Source of the DNA: Bradyrhizobium sp. U87765 SZCCT0048
GTDB taxonomy: Bacteria; Pseudomonadota; Alphaproteobacteria; Rhizobiales; Xanthobacteraceae
Assembly: GCF_018131225.1 (NCBI RefSeq)
Contig: NZ_JAFCMM010000001.1
Location: 1,054,001 to 1,118,000 of the forward strand
Length of the DNA stretch: 64,000 nucleotides
Direction: 5' to 3'
The notes beneath the pieces were generated by a model. That model worked only from the letters and a program-made list of their open reading frames with translations. It was not told the DNA's origin and made no database searches. Position 1 is the stretch's first letter. Every line of letters begins with the position of its first letter. Both the position numbers and the translations under genes were made by a program. Shown here in pieces: positions 24,588 through 33,887 of the stretch.

Positions 24588-25975
24588 GGTCGAATACTCC
24601 TGAGGATGGATGGGGTGCGGCTCGGCGCAAGGCTGCGCGCGGCTTTGCGGATGTCGGACGATGCCGCCACTTCACCACGGCGCGCGAACGCCGCCTGGTT
24701 GCGGGCGATCCCGGCGAGATCGTAGACATAGTTGACCATGACGCCGTGCGACTGCCGCAGGCCTCGGACGGACTGGTCGCCCAGCATATTGATGCGTTCG
24801 AGATGTGCCCCGTTCCCGAGATGAAAGCGGGCGACGGGATCGATGACCTGCCCGTCCGCCGTCCGCGCGTTCAGGACATAGTGTGCGACGAGCGGCCGCA
24901 ACGCTCGCGCGATCAGGTCGCGGGCCGCCGTTTTCTGCGTCCAGCCCGGCCGATCGAGCAGGCGCAGATGCCGCCTCGTCCGCGGCGACACAACGGCCGC
25001 GTCCAGATCATCGCGAAGCCGTTGCAGCCAAGCCGCGAGGCCCGGGACAGGCGATAGCGTCACAAAGGTCCCGAGCCGCGGCAGCTCGCGCCGCAGGTCC
25101 TCGACGACCTGCTTGATCAGAAAATTGCCGAACGGCACGCCACGCAGGCCGCGCTGGGCATTCGAGATCGAATAGAACACCGCGGTCGTCGCCTCGTTGG
25201 CCGGCAGAACCGGGCGATCCTTCGCGAGCAACGGACCGATCGCGGACGGCACCGTCGTCGTCAGCGCCACCTCGACGAAGATCAGCGGCTCATCGTCCAA
25301 TGCCGGATGAAAGAACGCATAGAGACGACGGTCCGGCGGATCGAGACGGCGCCGCAGCTCGGCCCAGTCGCCGATGGCATGGACGGCCTCGTAGCGAATG
25401 ATGCGTTCAAGGATGGTCGCCGGAGTCCGCCAGTCGATGCGGCGCAGCGTGAGAAAACCACGGTTGAACCAGGACGCGAACAGATGGACGAAATCGTCGT
25501 CGAACGCTGCGAGCGCTGGAGCGCCCGCCGCAGCCTGCATGAGATCTTCCCGCATGCGGACGAGCGCATGGGTCCCCCCCGGAGCGTGATTCAGGGCGCG
25601 GAGCAGTTCCTGACGCCGCGGCTCGGCAGCTGTCAGCAGACGGGCCGTGCCTTTCTGGTCGGGATTGGCCAGGAAAGCGCGCGCCGCCTCCTGCAGGGCG
25701 ACGAGATCGGAGCCGAACCGGGCGGCGATACCTGCCAGAAAGACCGCGCGTTCGGCCGGATCGAACGTGCGATAGCTCCGCAGGATCTCCCCCGACAGCG
25801 CGACGCTCGTGGCCTCGCTGCGCTCGCCGACCAGACGCTCGGCGAGGCCGATGAGATGTTCGATCGCCGTCGTCGCCCCGCCGCCCGGCGCGGGCCTTGG
25901 CCCGCGCCCTGCCGGTCTGCCGCGAAAGACGGCCGGCAACGGCGGCAGCAGCGACTGGACCTGCTTCAGAGACAT
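24584..25975 (-). CDS. matA: Malonyl-CoA decarboxylase
   Basis: A 463-residue malonyl-CoA decarboxylase converting malonyl-CoA to acetyl-CoA and CO2, the size of rhizobial MatA. The N-terminal helical domain is followed by the catalytic acetyltransferase-like domain, with VFYSISNAQRGLRGVPFGNF, FVTLSPVPGLAAWL and the conserved PVARFHLGNGAHLERINMLGD region bearing the catalytic histidine. The ATG at 25975 has GGGAG a few bases upstream and starts the family homology (MSLKQVQSLL). It lies between the amidase (25-nt gap) and matB (4-nt overlap). Confidence 0.9.
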   Translation of the reverse strand: MSLKQVQSLLPPLPAVFRGRPAGRGPRPAPGGGATTAIEHLIGLAERLVGERSEATSVALSGEILRSYRTFDPAERAVFLAGIAARFGSDLVALQEAARAFLANPDQKGTARLLTAAEPRRQELLRALNHAPGGTHALVRMREDLMQAAAGAPALAAFDDDFVHLFASWFNRGFLTLRRIDWRTPATILERIIRYEAVHAIGDWAELRRRLDPPDRRLYAFFHPALDDEPLIFVEVALTTTVPSAIGPLLAKDRPVLPANEATTAVFYSISNAQRGLRGVPFGNFLIKQVVEDLRRELPRLGTFVTLSPVPGLAAWLQRLRDDLDAAVVSPRTRRHLRLLDRPGWTQKTAARDLIARALRPLVAHYVLNARTADGQVIDPVARFHLGNGAHLERINMLGDQSVRGLRQSHGVMVNYVYDLAGIARNQAAFARRGEVAASSDIRKAARSLAPSRTPSILRSIRP

Positions 25976-26000
25976 AATCCACTCCCAGGAGAATGACCGC

Positions 26001-27434
26001 TCAGGTCCCCGTCGGCGCACGACCCACCACAGGCGGCCGACCGATCGGATGGGCCTGCTCCACGATTTTCATCAGGGCGAGGATCGCCGGTTCGGCGAAC
26101 CGCCGGCCGACGATCTGCAGCCCTACCGGCAGACCAGCCGCGGTCTTTCCGGCCGGTATCGAGCCCGCCGGAAATCCGACAAGGGTGACCAGGAACGCAG
26201 GCGCGATCCAGTCGATGTAATTCGAGAGCCGCCGGCCACCGATCGTGTCGGGGAAATTCTGCTCGACCGGAAATGGCGAGACCGGAGCCGCCGGTGTGAT
26301 CAGAAAATCGAAACGGCCGAACTGCTCGGTGAAACGCGCGAGGATGCGCTCGCGAACGTGCTCGGCCCTGGCGATATCGAGCACGCTGAGTTTCAGCCCG
26401 TCGCGCACGTTGCCGGCGAGATTGGCGCCGAGCTCATCCAGCCGGTCGATCCGCTCAAGCTGCTGTCCCACCATCCAGGCGCCGCGCAGCGACTTGTAGG
26501 CGTCGATCCCCTCGGACACGTCGAAGGCGATCTCCTCGACCCGCACACCGGCATCCACGAGGCCAAAGGCAGCCTTGCGGCAGATCGCCTCGACCTCGGC
26601 ATCGACGCCAATGCCCGCGATGTCGGAGACGTAGGCAACCCGCAAGCCGCGTGGATCCTTGCGCTCGGACATCGCCGCCCGCACACTCGACCAGGGCGGC
26701 GCTGCCGACATCGGCCAGCAGGGATCGAGGCCGACCATGGCGTCGAGCATCAGCGCGGCATCGTCGGCGCTGCGCGCCAGCGGCCCGTGCACCTGTCCGG
26801 CATCGCCCGGCAGATGCATCGGCTGATTGGGGACCAGGCCCGGTGTGGTCCGGATGCCGGCGATCCCGCAAAATGATGCCGGAATCCGGATCGAGCAGCC
26901 GAAGTCCGTGCCCTGCGCCAGCGCCGACATGCCGGTCGCCACGGCAACGGCCGAGCCACCGGACGAGCCGGCCGGGCTCAGTGCCGGATTCCAGGGATTG
27001 CGCGTGGCGCCGAACACCGCGTTGACGGTGTTGGCGCCCGCCGCGAATTCCGGCGTGTTGGTCTTGCCGAGGATGATTGCACCGGCCTGGCGCAGCCGCG
27101 CCACCACCGTGGCATCCTCCGCCGGGACATGATCCCGGTACAGCGGCGAGCCGAACGTGGTGCGAAGGCCCTTGGTCGGCGTCACGTCCTTGATCACCAC
27201 CGGCAGGCCATGCAGCACGCCGACCTCCTCGCCCGCCATGGCCGCGGCCTCCGCGCGCCGTGCCGCGGCACGCGCCTCGTCGGCGGCAAGGGTCACGATC
27301 GCGTTGAGACCGGGATTGAGGCGATCGATCACCGCAAGGTGGGCATCCAGAACCTCGACGGGGCTCACCCGCCGCGAACGGATGTTCGCGGCGAGTTCGC
27401 AGGCCGACAACCGGGTCAGATCGTCCGCGGCCAT
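26001..27434 (-). CDS. Amidase-signature hydrolase, probable ureidomalonase
   Basis: A 477-residue amidase-signature enzyme. The Ser-cisSer-Lys triad is visible as PVVIKDVTP (Lys), AGSSGGSAVA (cis-Ser) and GTDFGCSIRIPASFCG (nucleophile Ser; the family's usual GGS is GCS). The ATG at 27434 lies 4 nt past the end of the preceding barbiturase-family gene and starts the family homology (MAADDLTRLSACELA). AtzE-type amidases act after AtzD in triazine routes; here the malonate genes directly downstream suggest hydrolysis of ureidomalonate to malonate and urea. Rhodococcus ureidomalonase does this step, but I cannot tell from sequence whether this is its homologue or an independent recruit. Confidence 0.82.
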   Translation of the reverse strand: MAADDLTRLSACELAANIRSRRVSPVEVLDAHLAVIDRLNPGLNAIVTLAADEARAAARRAEAAAMAGEEVGVLHGLPVVIKDVTPTKGLRTTFGSPLYRDHVPAEDATVVARLRQAGAIILGKTNTPEFAAGANTVNAVFGATRNPWNPALSPAGSSGGSAVAVATGMSALAQGTDFGCSIRIPASFCGIAGIRTTPGLVPNQPMHLPGDAGQVHGPLARSADDAALMLDAMVGLDPCWPMSAAPPWSSVRAAMSERKDPRGLRVAYVSDIAGIGVDAEVEAICRKAAFGLVDAGVRVEEIAFDVSEGIDAYKSLRGAWMVGQQLERIDRLDELGANLAGNVRDGLKLSVLDIARAEHVRERILARFTEQFGRFDFLITPAAPVSPFPVEQNFPDTIGGRRLSNYIDWIAPAFLVTLVGFPAGSIPAGKTAAGLPVGLQIVGRRFAEPAILALMKIVEQAHPIGRPPVVGRAPTGT

Positions 27435-27438
27435 GGCG

Positions 27439-28530
27439 TCACCCCACATCCACGATGGCGATGACCGGGCCGCCACCATGCGGCCCCTGGTGCATCGCAT
27501 CGACAGAGACGAACACCGCTGGATCACCGATCGCCGCCGCCGCAACGCCGCCGACCGCGGCCTTGGCATGGCGATGATGATGCACGTCGGAATCATCGAG
27601 CATAATCTGCCGGCGGCCGCGCAGCGTGCCCGAGTGGTCGGCCTCGCACTTCATGAAGCAGTTGACCACCTTCCCCTTGAGATCGCTCGCACGTGCCCGC
27701 TCCGGCAGATCGAGCCCGGCATTGCGGATGGCCTGGTAGATGCCGTCGATGTCGAGCGCATCCTTCATGACGCTGTGGCCGATACGGAAATGCCCGCCGG
27801 CGCCGGCGCGGTTGCCGAGCAGGACGATCTGGGCGCGATCGAGTTCCACGCCCGAAGAGCACGATGCGACCGAGGAGTACAGATCGAGGTCATGGCAGAT
27901 CGCGCTGGCCTTTGGCATATCGATCTCGCCGAGCGCGACAGCGATGCCAAGCCCCGTTGTTCCGTTCGAGACCCCCATCGACTCGTGGAGCTCGCAAGCG
28001 ACATCGTGGCCGCGGGAGCGCGCATCGCGGATGCTCTCGATGGTCAGCAGCGGCGTCTTGGTCTGCACATAGTGGACGTCCTTCGGATCGGTGATGCCGG
28101 CATTGCGCATCGCCGCGCGCACCCCTTCCGCGACCTTCTCGACCATCGCCTGCCGGCCGATGTCCTCGGGCAGGATCTGCGGGCTGAGCGCGGTGCCAAG
28201 GGTCAGGCGCATCTCGCCGGCCTTGCCGGTCTCGCCCGTGCGCACGAACACCGTGGCGTGCGGGGTGATGACGCCGTCGCAGCCCCCGGACCAGACCATG
28301 GGAATTTCCCGGACTTCCGCCTCAGAACGCGTGCCGTGCTTCATCAGCACGCCACGAAACGCCTGGTCCGACAGAATGCGGGTGAAGTCGTTGACGCCGC
28401 CATTGCCTTCGGTCTTGCCGATCACGGCGACGACCTCGTCGGCCTTGAAACGGCCGCTCGCGATGTATTCAGCGAGACCGGACGCATCCGATACGCTCTT
28501 GATTTCCACTTTCACAACGTCGATGGCCAT
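27439..28530 (-). CDS. Barbiturase / cyanuric-acid-hydrolase family enzyme
   Basis: A 363-residue member of the ring-opening amidohydrolase family (AtzD/barbiturase), a threefold-repeated domain with three Lys-Ser pairs. I assign K39-S81, K158-S226 and K294-S342, with [42 protein letters not shown], and the C-terminal metal loop [11 protein letters not shown]. Family members open cyanuric acid to biuret or barbiturate to ureidomalonate. Downstream malonyl-CoA synthetase and decarboxylase favour barbiturate. AAGGAG sits 9 nt before the ATG. The amidase gene follows after 4 nt. Confidence 0.9.
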   Translation of the reverse strand: MAIDVVKVEIKSVSDASGLAEYIASGRFKADEVVAVIGKTEGNGGVNDFTRILSDQAFRGVLMKHGTRSEAEVREIPMVWSGGCDGVITPHATVFVRTGETGKAGEMRLTLGTALSPQILPEDIGRQAMVEKVAEGVRAAMRNAGITDPKDVHYVQTKTPLLTIESIRDARSRGHDVACELHESMGVSNGTTGLGIAVALGEIDMPKASAICHDLDLYSSVASCSSGVELDRAQIVLLGNRAGAGGHFRIGHSVMKDALDIDGIYQAIRNAGLDLPERARASDLKGKVVNCFMKCEADHSGTLRGRRQIMLDDSDVHHHRHAKAAVGGVAAAAIGDPAVFVSVDAMHQGPHGGGPVIAIVDVG

Positions 28531-28634
28531 GTGCTGAGCTCCTTTTTGACTGGATCGGTTGAGGGTGTGCGATGCCGTGGCGCGTCAAGCGCGCAATCGG
28601 CGGGTTGATCGTTTGGACGTTCGGGCCGGCGAAG

Positions 28635-29903
28635 CTAGCCGCCGGTCGCGCTCGCCGGTGCGCCTCCGCGCGCAAGATGTTGCATGCGATCGAGATCGAC
28701 ACGGCGGCCATGGCTCACGACATGGCGCGGCGGGGCGTGATATCTCAGCGCCTCGATGACATCGGGCTGGCCAAGCACGACGAGATTGGCGTTCGCGCCG
28801 ACGGCGATGTCGTGCCCCGATACATTCATCGCCTTCGCCGGTGCGACCGTGACCATGTCGTACAGCTTCTCGATCTCCTCGCGCCCGGTCATCCACAGCA
28901 TGTGCGAGGCGAGAAAGGCCACTTCCAGCATGTTGTTGCGGCCGAACGGATAGTAGGCGTCGGAGATGTCGTCCTGACCGAGGCAGACATTGATGCCTTC
29001 GCCGAGCAGATCCCTGACGCGGGCATGCAGCGGACCGGTATGCGGATCGCTGACCACCGAGACCGCGGCCTTGCGCAAGGTACCAGAAAGCCGCTGCAGG
29101 TAGGGCTCGCCATACAGCGCCATGGCACGGCAGTGGTGGGCAAGCGCCCGTCCCTGCCAGCCCCGCCTGATGGTCTCGGTCGCCATCATTTCGAGGGTCC
29201 GGAGGCTGGCGTCTCCGGCATCGTCGAGCAGCATCGAGATATCGGCATCATGGGTTCGCGCCAGGTCGAAGCAGAAGTCGATATGCTGCTGCGCCTCCTG
29301 ATCGCTGAATTCGATCCAGGGAATGCCGCCGACCACATCCGCGCCCAGCGCCATGGCTTCGTGCATCAACCGATCCGTGCCGGGATCCTTGATGATGCCG
29401 TCCTGGGCGAATGCGACGACCTGCACGTCGACGATGCCGCGGAATTCGTCACGCACCGCGATCAGGGCCTTGACCCCTTCGAGACGCGCCTTGCTGTCGA
29501 CATCGGCAAACGCACGGATATGCAGGTTGCCGTGCAGCGCCGCGAGCGCCACTGCGCGGCGGGCGTTCCGCGTGATCCAGGACGCATCGTAGTTGTCCTT
29601 GACCACGCGGGCGAGATCGATCGCCGCCAGCGCCTTGCCCATATCGGCGCCGTGATAGGCCGAGAGCGCCGCCTCGTTCATCATCGGCAACGTCCAGACC
29701 TTGCACAGATGCAGATGCGGGTTGGCGAACGAAACCGTCACCAGACTGCCTTCGGCATCGATCTCGTCCTGCGCCAGAACGCTCAGCCCGCCACCGATCG
29801 CGGAGATCCGACCGTCCGTGATCGCGATGTCGAAGAGTTCATCACCCTTGTGCCGCAGCCGGGCATTGCGAATGCAGAGATCGACCATATCAAGCACCAC
29901 CAC
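28635..29903 (-). CDS. CodA/AtzC-like aminohydrolase with altered metal site
   Basis: A 422-residue amidohydrolase related to cytosine deaminase (CodA) and AtzC. Matching features are HxH at 63-65 (NPHLHL), Q167 in VVAFAQDG, H256/H257 in AHHCRAM and D311 in GQDDISDAYYPFG. The motif matching CodA H-L-D-E reads L-L-D-D (225-228), so one metal-binding His is Leu and the catalytic Glu is Asp. It uses a GTG start with GAGGAAGG upstream. It lies between the permease (12-nt gap) and the barbiturase gene (105-nt gap). It probably removes an amine from a pyrimidine to feed the barbiturase; cytosine to uracil alone would need an extra oxidase not seen here. Confidence 0.8.
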   Translation of the reverse strand: MVVLDMVDLCIRNARLRHKGDELFDIAITDGRISAIGGGLSVLAQDEIDAEGSLVTVSFANPHLHLCKVWTLPMMNEAALSAYHGADMGKALAAIDLARVVKDNYDASWITRNARRAVALAALHGNLHIRAFADVDSKARLEGVKALIAVRDEFRGIVDVQVVAFAQDGIIKDPGTDRLMHEAMALGADVVGGIPWIEFSDQEAQQHIDFCFDLARTHDADISMLLDDAGDASLRTLEMMATETIRRGWQGRALAHHCRAMALYGEPYLQRLSGTLRKAAVSVVSDPHTGPLHARVRDLLGEGINVCLGQDDISDAYYPFGRNNMLEVAFLASHMLWMTGREEIEKLYDMVTVAPAKAMNVSGHDIAVGANANLVVLGQPDVIEALRYHAPPRHVVSHGRRVDLDRMQHLARGGAPASATGG

Positions 29904-29915
29904 CTTGTTCCTTCC

Positions 29916-31265
29916 TCAAAAATCGCCGACGCCGATGGATTGCGCCTTCGCCTTCATGCCGCCGAGATCGCCCGATCGCTCCTTGCGTCCCAGCAGATAG
30001 TAGAGAATGATCGCTCCGAATGTCGCACTGCCGATGCCGCCCAGCGTGAAGCCGGCAAGGTGCAGCGTCAGGTCGCCCGCGCCGGCCGTGAGCACCACCG
30101 CGACCGTGATCAGGTTGCGGGCATCCGAGAAATCGACATTATTCTCGACCCAGATTCGTCCGGCCGTCGCCGCGATCATGCCGTAGACCACCACCGAAAG
30201 ACCACCGATCACCGGCCCCGGGATGGTGAGGATCACGGCTCCGAACTTCGGCGACATGCCGAGCAGGATGGCAAACACACCGGCAACGACAAACACCAGG
30301 GTCGAGTAGATACGGTTGACCGCCATCACCCCCATGTTCTCGGCGTAGGTCGTGACACCCGTGCCGCCACCGCTCGCCGACACCACCGTTGCAATGGCAT
30401 CGCCGAGAAACGCACGCCCGATGTCGGCATCGAGATTGCGACCCGTCATGATCCCGATCGCCTTGATGTGGCCAAGATTTTCGGCCGCCAGGATCAGCGC
30501 GACAGGCGCAATGAGACCGATGGCGTGGGTGGTGAATGTCGGGCTGACGAAGTTCGGCAGACCGAACCATGCAGCGCTCTCGATCGCCGCGAACGAAATC
30601 GGCTTGGCGAGACCGAACATGTTGGCTCCGACGAAATAGGCGACATAGCCCGCGACACCCCCGAGCAGAATGGGCAGACGGCGCACCAGCCCCTCGGCAT
30701 AAACCGCAATCAGGCCCACCGTCACGATCGTGACCAGACCCACCACCGTATCAAAGCCGGTCGCGCTGATGCTCTTCACCGCAAGGCCAGCCAGGTTGAG
30801 GCCGATCACCGCGACAACCGCGCCAGTGATGACAGGCGGCATCAGCAATCCGATCCAGCGGGTCCCCGCCAGGATCACGACGACACCGATCACGGCGTAG
30901 AGCAGTCCCGCGGCGATGATGCCGCCGAGCGCGTCGGCAATGTTGGGATTGGGACCTGAGCCCGTGTAGGCCGTCGCGGCGATGACCACCGCGATGAAGG
31001 AAAAGCTCGACCCGAGGTAGCTGGGCACGCGCCCGCCGACCATCAGGAAGAAGATCAGCGTGCCAATGCCGGAGAAGAAGATCGCCACGTTGGGATCGAA
31101 TCCCATGATGATCGGCGCCAGCGCCGTGGCGCCGAACATCGCCCCGACATGCTGCACCCCGACCACGATCGTCTGGCCCCACGGCAGCCGCTCGTCCGGC
31201 GCGATCACGCCATCCTCCTTGAGCGACCAGGTTGGCAGCCACGTCCCCCTTCGATTGGTGTCCAT
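29916..31265 (-). CDS. NCS2 uracil/xanthine-type permease
   Basis: A 449-residue inner-membrane transporter of the nucleobase-cation-symport-2 family (UraA/RutG/XanQ fold, about 14 segments). Visible are the TM1 opening GQTIVVGVQHVGAMFGAT, the region LAAENLGHIKAIG with the conserved substrate-site glutamate, and the family motif segment GGGTGVTTYAENMGVMAVNRI. The ATG at 31265 has AAGGAGG just upstream and no homology precedes it. Placement first in the operon makes it the importer of the pyrimidine degraded by the following enzymes. UraA-like pattern supports a pyrimidine over a purine, moderately. Confidence 0.9.
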   Translation of the reverse strand: MDTNRRGTWLPTWSLKEDGVIAPDERLPWGQTIVVGVQHVGAMFGATALAPIIMGFDPNVAIFFSGIGTLIFFLMVGGRVPSYLGSSFSFIAVVIAATAYTGSGPNPNIADALGGIIAAGLLYAVIGVVVILAGTRWIGLLMPPVITGAVVAVIGLNLAGLAVKSISATGFDTVVGLVTIVTVGLIAVYAEGLVRRLPILLGGVAGYVAYFVGANMFGLAKPISFAAIESAAWFGLPNFVSPTFTTHAIGLIAPVALILAAENLGHIKAIGIMTGRNLDADIGRAFLGDAIATVVSASGGGTGVTTYAENMGVMAVNRIYSTLVFVVAGVFAILLGMSPKFGAVILTIPGPVIGGLSVVVYGMIAATAGRIWVENNVDFSDARNLITVAVVLTAGAGDLTLHLAGFTLGGIGSATFGAIILYYLLGRKERSGDLGGMKAKAQSIGVGDF

Positions 31266-31472
31266 CGTTTCCTCCTTGTGTCGTCGGTCCGGGTGGCGAT
31301 GCCCCCGGCCGGGACGGCCTCTGGATGGCCGGTCTGCAGCCGGCTCTTGCTGTCGTGGGACAACCATGGACGGCCGCGGCCGCGAGGTCCAATAGCTCTT
31401 CCTGAAGGATTCATCGGCCAAACCGATAGCTTTGCCAAACGAGTGTCTACCCCGCTCAAAAATCGCTCATAT

Positions 31473-31493
31473 CATGCTTCTTTTGGTGGCATG
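31473..31493. promoter_or_regulatory. Inverted repeat, candidate LysR site
   Basis: CATGC-N11-GCATG is a perfect 5-bp inverted repeat with the 11-nt spacing common in LysR-type sites. It lies about 97 bp before the LysR ATG and about 210 bp from the permease start. Confidence 0.35.
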
Positions 31494-31518
31494 GTAAGGT
31501 GAGAAAGCGCTGCTATCG

Positions 31519-31531
31519 CTATTTCAAATAG
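31519..31531. promoter_or_regulatory. Palindrome, candidate LysR site
   Basis: CTATTT-C-AAATAG is a perfect 6-bp palindrome around one base, about 59 bp before the LysR ATG, a plausible autoregulatory site. Confidence 0.45.
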
Positions 31532-31589
31532 GAGCAAGCCCCCATCGCCGCCGGGGGGCCACCGCTTCAACACCGCAAGGACCGCCTGC

Positions 31590-32516
31590 ATGGAATTCCG
31601 CCAGATCCGGTACTCGCTGTCAGTCGCTCGCGAACGCAGCTTCACGAAGGCGGCCAGCCGTCTCAACGTGTCCCAGTCCGCCGTCTCCGAACAGGTCAAG
31701 CAGCTCGAGGAGCGCATCGGCTTTCCCTTGTTCAAGCGTGTCGGCCGCGGCGTCGAACTGACCGAGCGTGGCCGAATGTTCCTTCACGAGGCGGAGCGTG
31801 TCGCCAACGATGTCATGAGCCTCGACGACGTCGCGCGCCGCCTTAGCGGCGTCGGCGGCGAGACCATCAGCATCGGCATCGCTTCGGGTCTGGCCGCCAG
31901 CCTGCTGCCGCGCTTCCTCAGTGCGGATGTCATTCCCGAGAGCTTTCAGCTCGAGATCCGCACGGCGCCGCCGCGCCTGCTGTTCGAGGAACTCTACCAT
32001 GACCGACTGGATCTCGGTGTCGCGGTGGAAGTCGCGCCGGATCGCATCCCGGCCGGCCTCACGCCAGAGCGTCTCGCCGAGATCGAGATGATCGCCATCC
32101 TTCACTCGGGGCATCGTCTTGCGGACAACAAGCCGGTGATCGACCTGCGGCTGCTGGCCGACGAGCCTTTTGTCATGAGCGAGCTGGCGCTCGGCTACGG
32201 CCAGATCGTCAGCGAGATGTTCGACGATCTCGGACTTCGCCCGCGGATCCGCGCGGTGGTCGACAATATCGAGACGATGAAGGTCGCCGTCATGACCGGC
32301 GCCGGCGTCGCGCTGGTTCCTGCCGGCAGCGCCGACAACGAGGTCAAGCTCGGCGAGCTGGTAGCGACACCTCTGGTGCCGGCGAGAAGCCTCACCATCA
32401 GCTCCTACAAGAGCAAGAAGGCCATGTCACGGCGCAAGGAAGCCGTGCTGCACGACATTGTCGCTCACCTCCGGCGTTCCGGCCTGCAGACGACCGACGC
32501 GACGGCAGCGCGTTGA
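31590..32516 (+). CDS. LysR-family regulator of the pyrimidine operon
   Basis: A 308-residue LysR-type regulator of normal length. The HTH is at 1-60 (MEFRQIRYSLSVARERS, then FTKAASRLNVSQSAVSEQVK) and the effector domain follows from about 90 (ISIGIASGLAASLLPRF). It diverges from the NCS2 permease across a 324-bp region with two inverted repeats, so it very likely controls the operon leftwards. The effector may be the imported pyrimidine or barbiturate, by analogy with LysR-controlled catabolic operons. Confidence 0.9.
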   Translation: MEFRQIRYSLSVARERSFTKAASRLNVSQSAVSEQVKQLEERIGFPLFKRVGRGVELTERGRMFLHEAERVANDVMSLDDVARRLSGVGGETISIGIASGLAASLLPRFLSADVIPESFQLEIRTAPPRLLFEELYHDRLDLGVAVEVAPDRIPAGLTPERLAEIEMIAILHSGHRLADNKPVIDLRLLADEPFVMSELALGYGQIVSEMFDDLGLRPRIRAVVDNIETMKVAVMTGAGVALVPAGSADNEVKLGELVATPLVPARSLTISSYKSKKAMSRRKEAVLHDIVAHLRRSGLQTTDATAAR

Positions 32517-32691
32517 ACCAGCTGCGCAAAACGTGCGACTGAAACGGAATGCCAAGCCGTTCGGCCGATTCGCCCTTGCTCGCTGGTTCCAGTGCGGCCC
32601 CGACAAACAGGACGATGTGATCGACGATGCCGGCGGCAAATACCGCCTCGAAATCCGTGCGGTCATTCGCTTGCCATGATGGAGCCGTTGC

Positions 32692-33852
32692 ATGTTGAGG
32701 CGACAGTTTGTGGCGAGCGGTCTCCTCGCGCTCGCGGGGCTGAGATCGGGAGTAACGACAGCGATGGCTCAATCGAACCGGCCACCGGATCCGCAAGCGC
32801 TCGACGCCCTTCGCCCGGGCATGCCGGTCTCGCGCGTCGCAGACGCAGTCGGAGCCGCGTGGCGCGAACTGGCGCCGCACAAGGGCGGCACGGTCGATGT
32901 GCTGGAAAACAGCCATGGCATCATCGTCCGGATCGATCGCGAAGGCCGAGTCGGCGCCATCAGCTACGATCACCGCTTTTCCGGGACGATCGACGGCCTA
33001 TGGATGGGGATGTCACTGAAGAGCGCGCAAGCCGCCATGCCCGACCTCAAGGTCGGCGCCGATCTCGCATCGATGCCCGGCGTGCGCATCGGCAACAGAT
33101 CCTTTCCCGACGGATCGCAACTGCAGGTCACGTTCACCCTCGAAACCATCAACCGCATGAGCCTTGCGATCCCCGGCGCGGCCTATCCCGCGCCGACCGC
33201 ACCGCCCTATCCGGCGGCGAGCGGTGCAGCCGCGGCCCCGTTCATCGACGTCAACTTCAAGCTGGCCGTGCTGTCGTCTCTTCTCGACGCCAAGGCCATC
33301 GACCTCGGCACGCCTCAACAACTTGCCGCCCATGCGCTCGGCCGTCCGGTCGACCTCGATGACGAGGGCTATGCCCTCATCCCGCAAGCACGGGACTATC
33401 TGGCGCGCTATCCCCTGACCGAAGATCTCCTCGCGGCCGTCGAGCGCCTGGAGTTCGACGGCGGCGCAACGATCTATCCCTACGTCCAGTATTTCTGGGA
33501 CGGCGAGGACGATACCTTCACCATTGGCGATATCGCGGGCATTGAGAAATGCCCGAACCTGACGGAGTTGCGGATCATTTCGATGATCGACGGCATCGAC
33601 GCTCGCCAGCTAGTCCCGCTGCGCAGGCTCGCGCGGTTGAGCTGCGACACCGGCGTGACCCACCTCGAGGCGTTGCTGGATCTCCCGTCCCTGAAGGAGA
33701 TCAGGATGATGAGCAACAGCCTCTACGCGGAAGTCAGCGCCGCCGGACACTCCACGCGACGGGTGTTCGACACGCTGAAGTCGCGGGGCGTGCGCGTCTG
33801 GGTGCACTGGGTCAGCCACACAGGTCCGGGCCATCCTCCTCCGTTCGAATGA
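32692..33852 (+). CDS. Tat-signal exported hypothetical protein
   Basis: A 386-residue protein that starts with a twin-arginine signal (MLRRQFVASGLLALAG, cleavage near AMA-Q). The first half after the signal (about 35-150) looks like one domain beginning LDALRPGMPVSRVADAVGAA. A Pro/Ala linker at about 163-183 leads to a second domain (FIDVNFKLAVLSSLLDAKAI) ending in a leucine-repeat-like stretch (CPNLTELRIISM, LRRLARLSC, LLDLPSLKEIRM). I do not recognise a function; the second half is reminiscent of uncharacterised families seen with leucine-rich repeats. It ends 35 nt before a convergent gene. Confidence 0.72.
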   Translation: MLRRQFVASGLLALAGLRSGVTTAMAQSNRPPDPQALDALRPGMPVSRVADAVGAAWRELAPHKGGTVDVLENSHGIIVRIDREGRVGAISYDHRFSGTIDGLWMGMSLKSAQAAMPDLKVGADLASMPGVRIGNRSFPDGSQLQVTFTLETINRMSLAIPGAAYPAPTAPPYPAASGAAAAPFIDVNFKLAVLSSLLDAKAIDLGTPQQLAAHALGRPVDLDDEGYALIPQARDYLARYPLTEDLLAAVERLEFDGGATIYPYVQYFWDGEDDTFTIGDIAGIEKCPNLTELRIISMIDGIDARQLVPLRRLARLSCDTGVTHLEALLDLPSLKEIRMMSNSLYAEVSAAGHSTRRVFDTLKSRGVRVWVHWVSHTGPGHPPPFE

Positions 33853-33887
33853 TCGACCGTTTTCCGGCAGCGCGGCCGACGTCTTCG

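Larger units (their letters stand above)
31266..31589. other. Divergent promoter region of the pyrimidine operon
   Basis: This 324-bp spacer separates the permease gene (minus) and its LysR regulator (plus). The LysR-proximal half (about 31420-31535) is AT-richer than the rest and holds two inverted repeats listed separately. No gene is supported in it. Confidence 0.55.

Noticed and set aside
27439..28530. Reading the AtzD-family gene as part of an s-triazine (atrazine) pathway
   Set aside because: No biuret or allophanate hydrolase is nearby, while malonyl-CoA synthetase and decarboxylase are; barbiturate fits better.
28572..30959. A 795-codon plus-strand frame
   Set aside because: Antisense to the deaminase and permease genes; composition typical of a shadow frame (many Arg, His, Asp).
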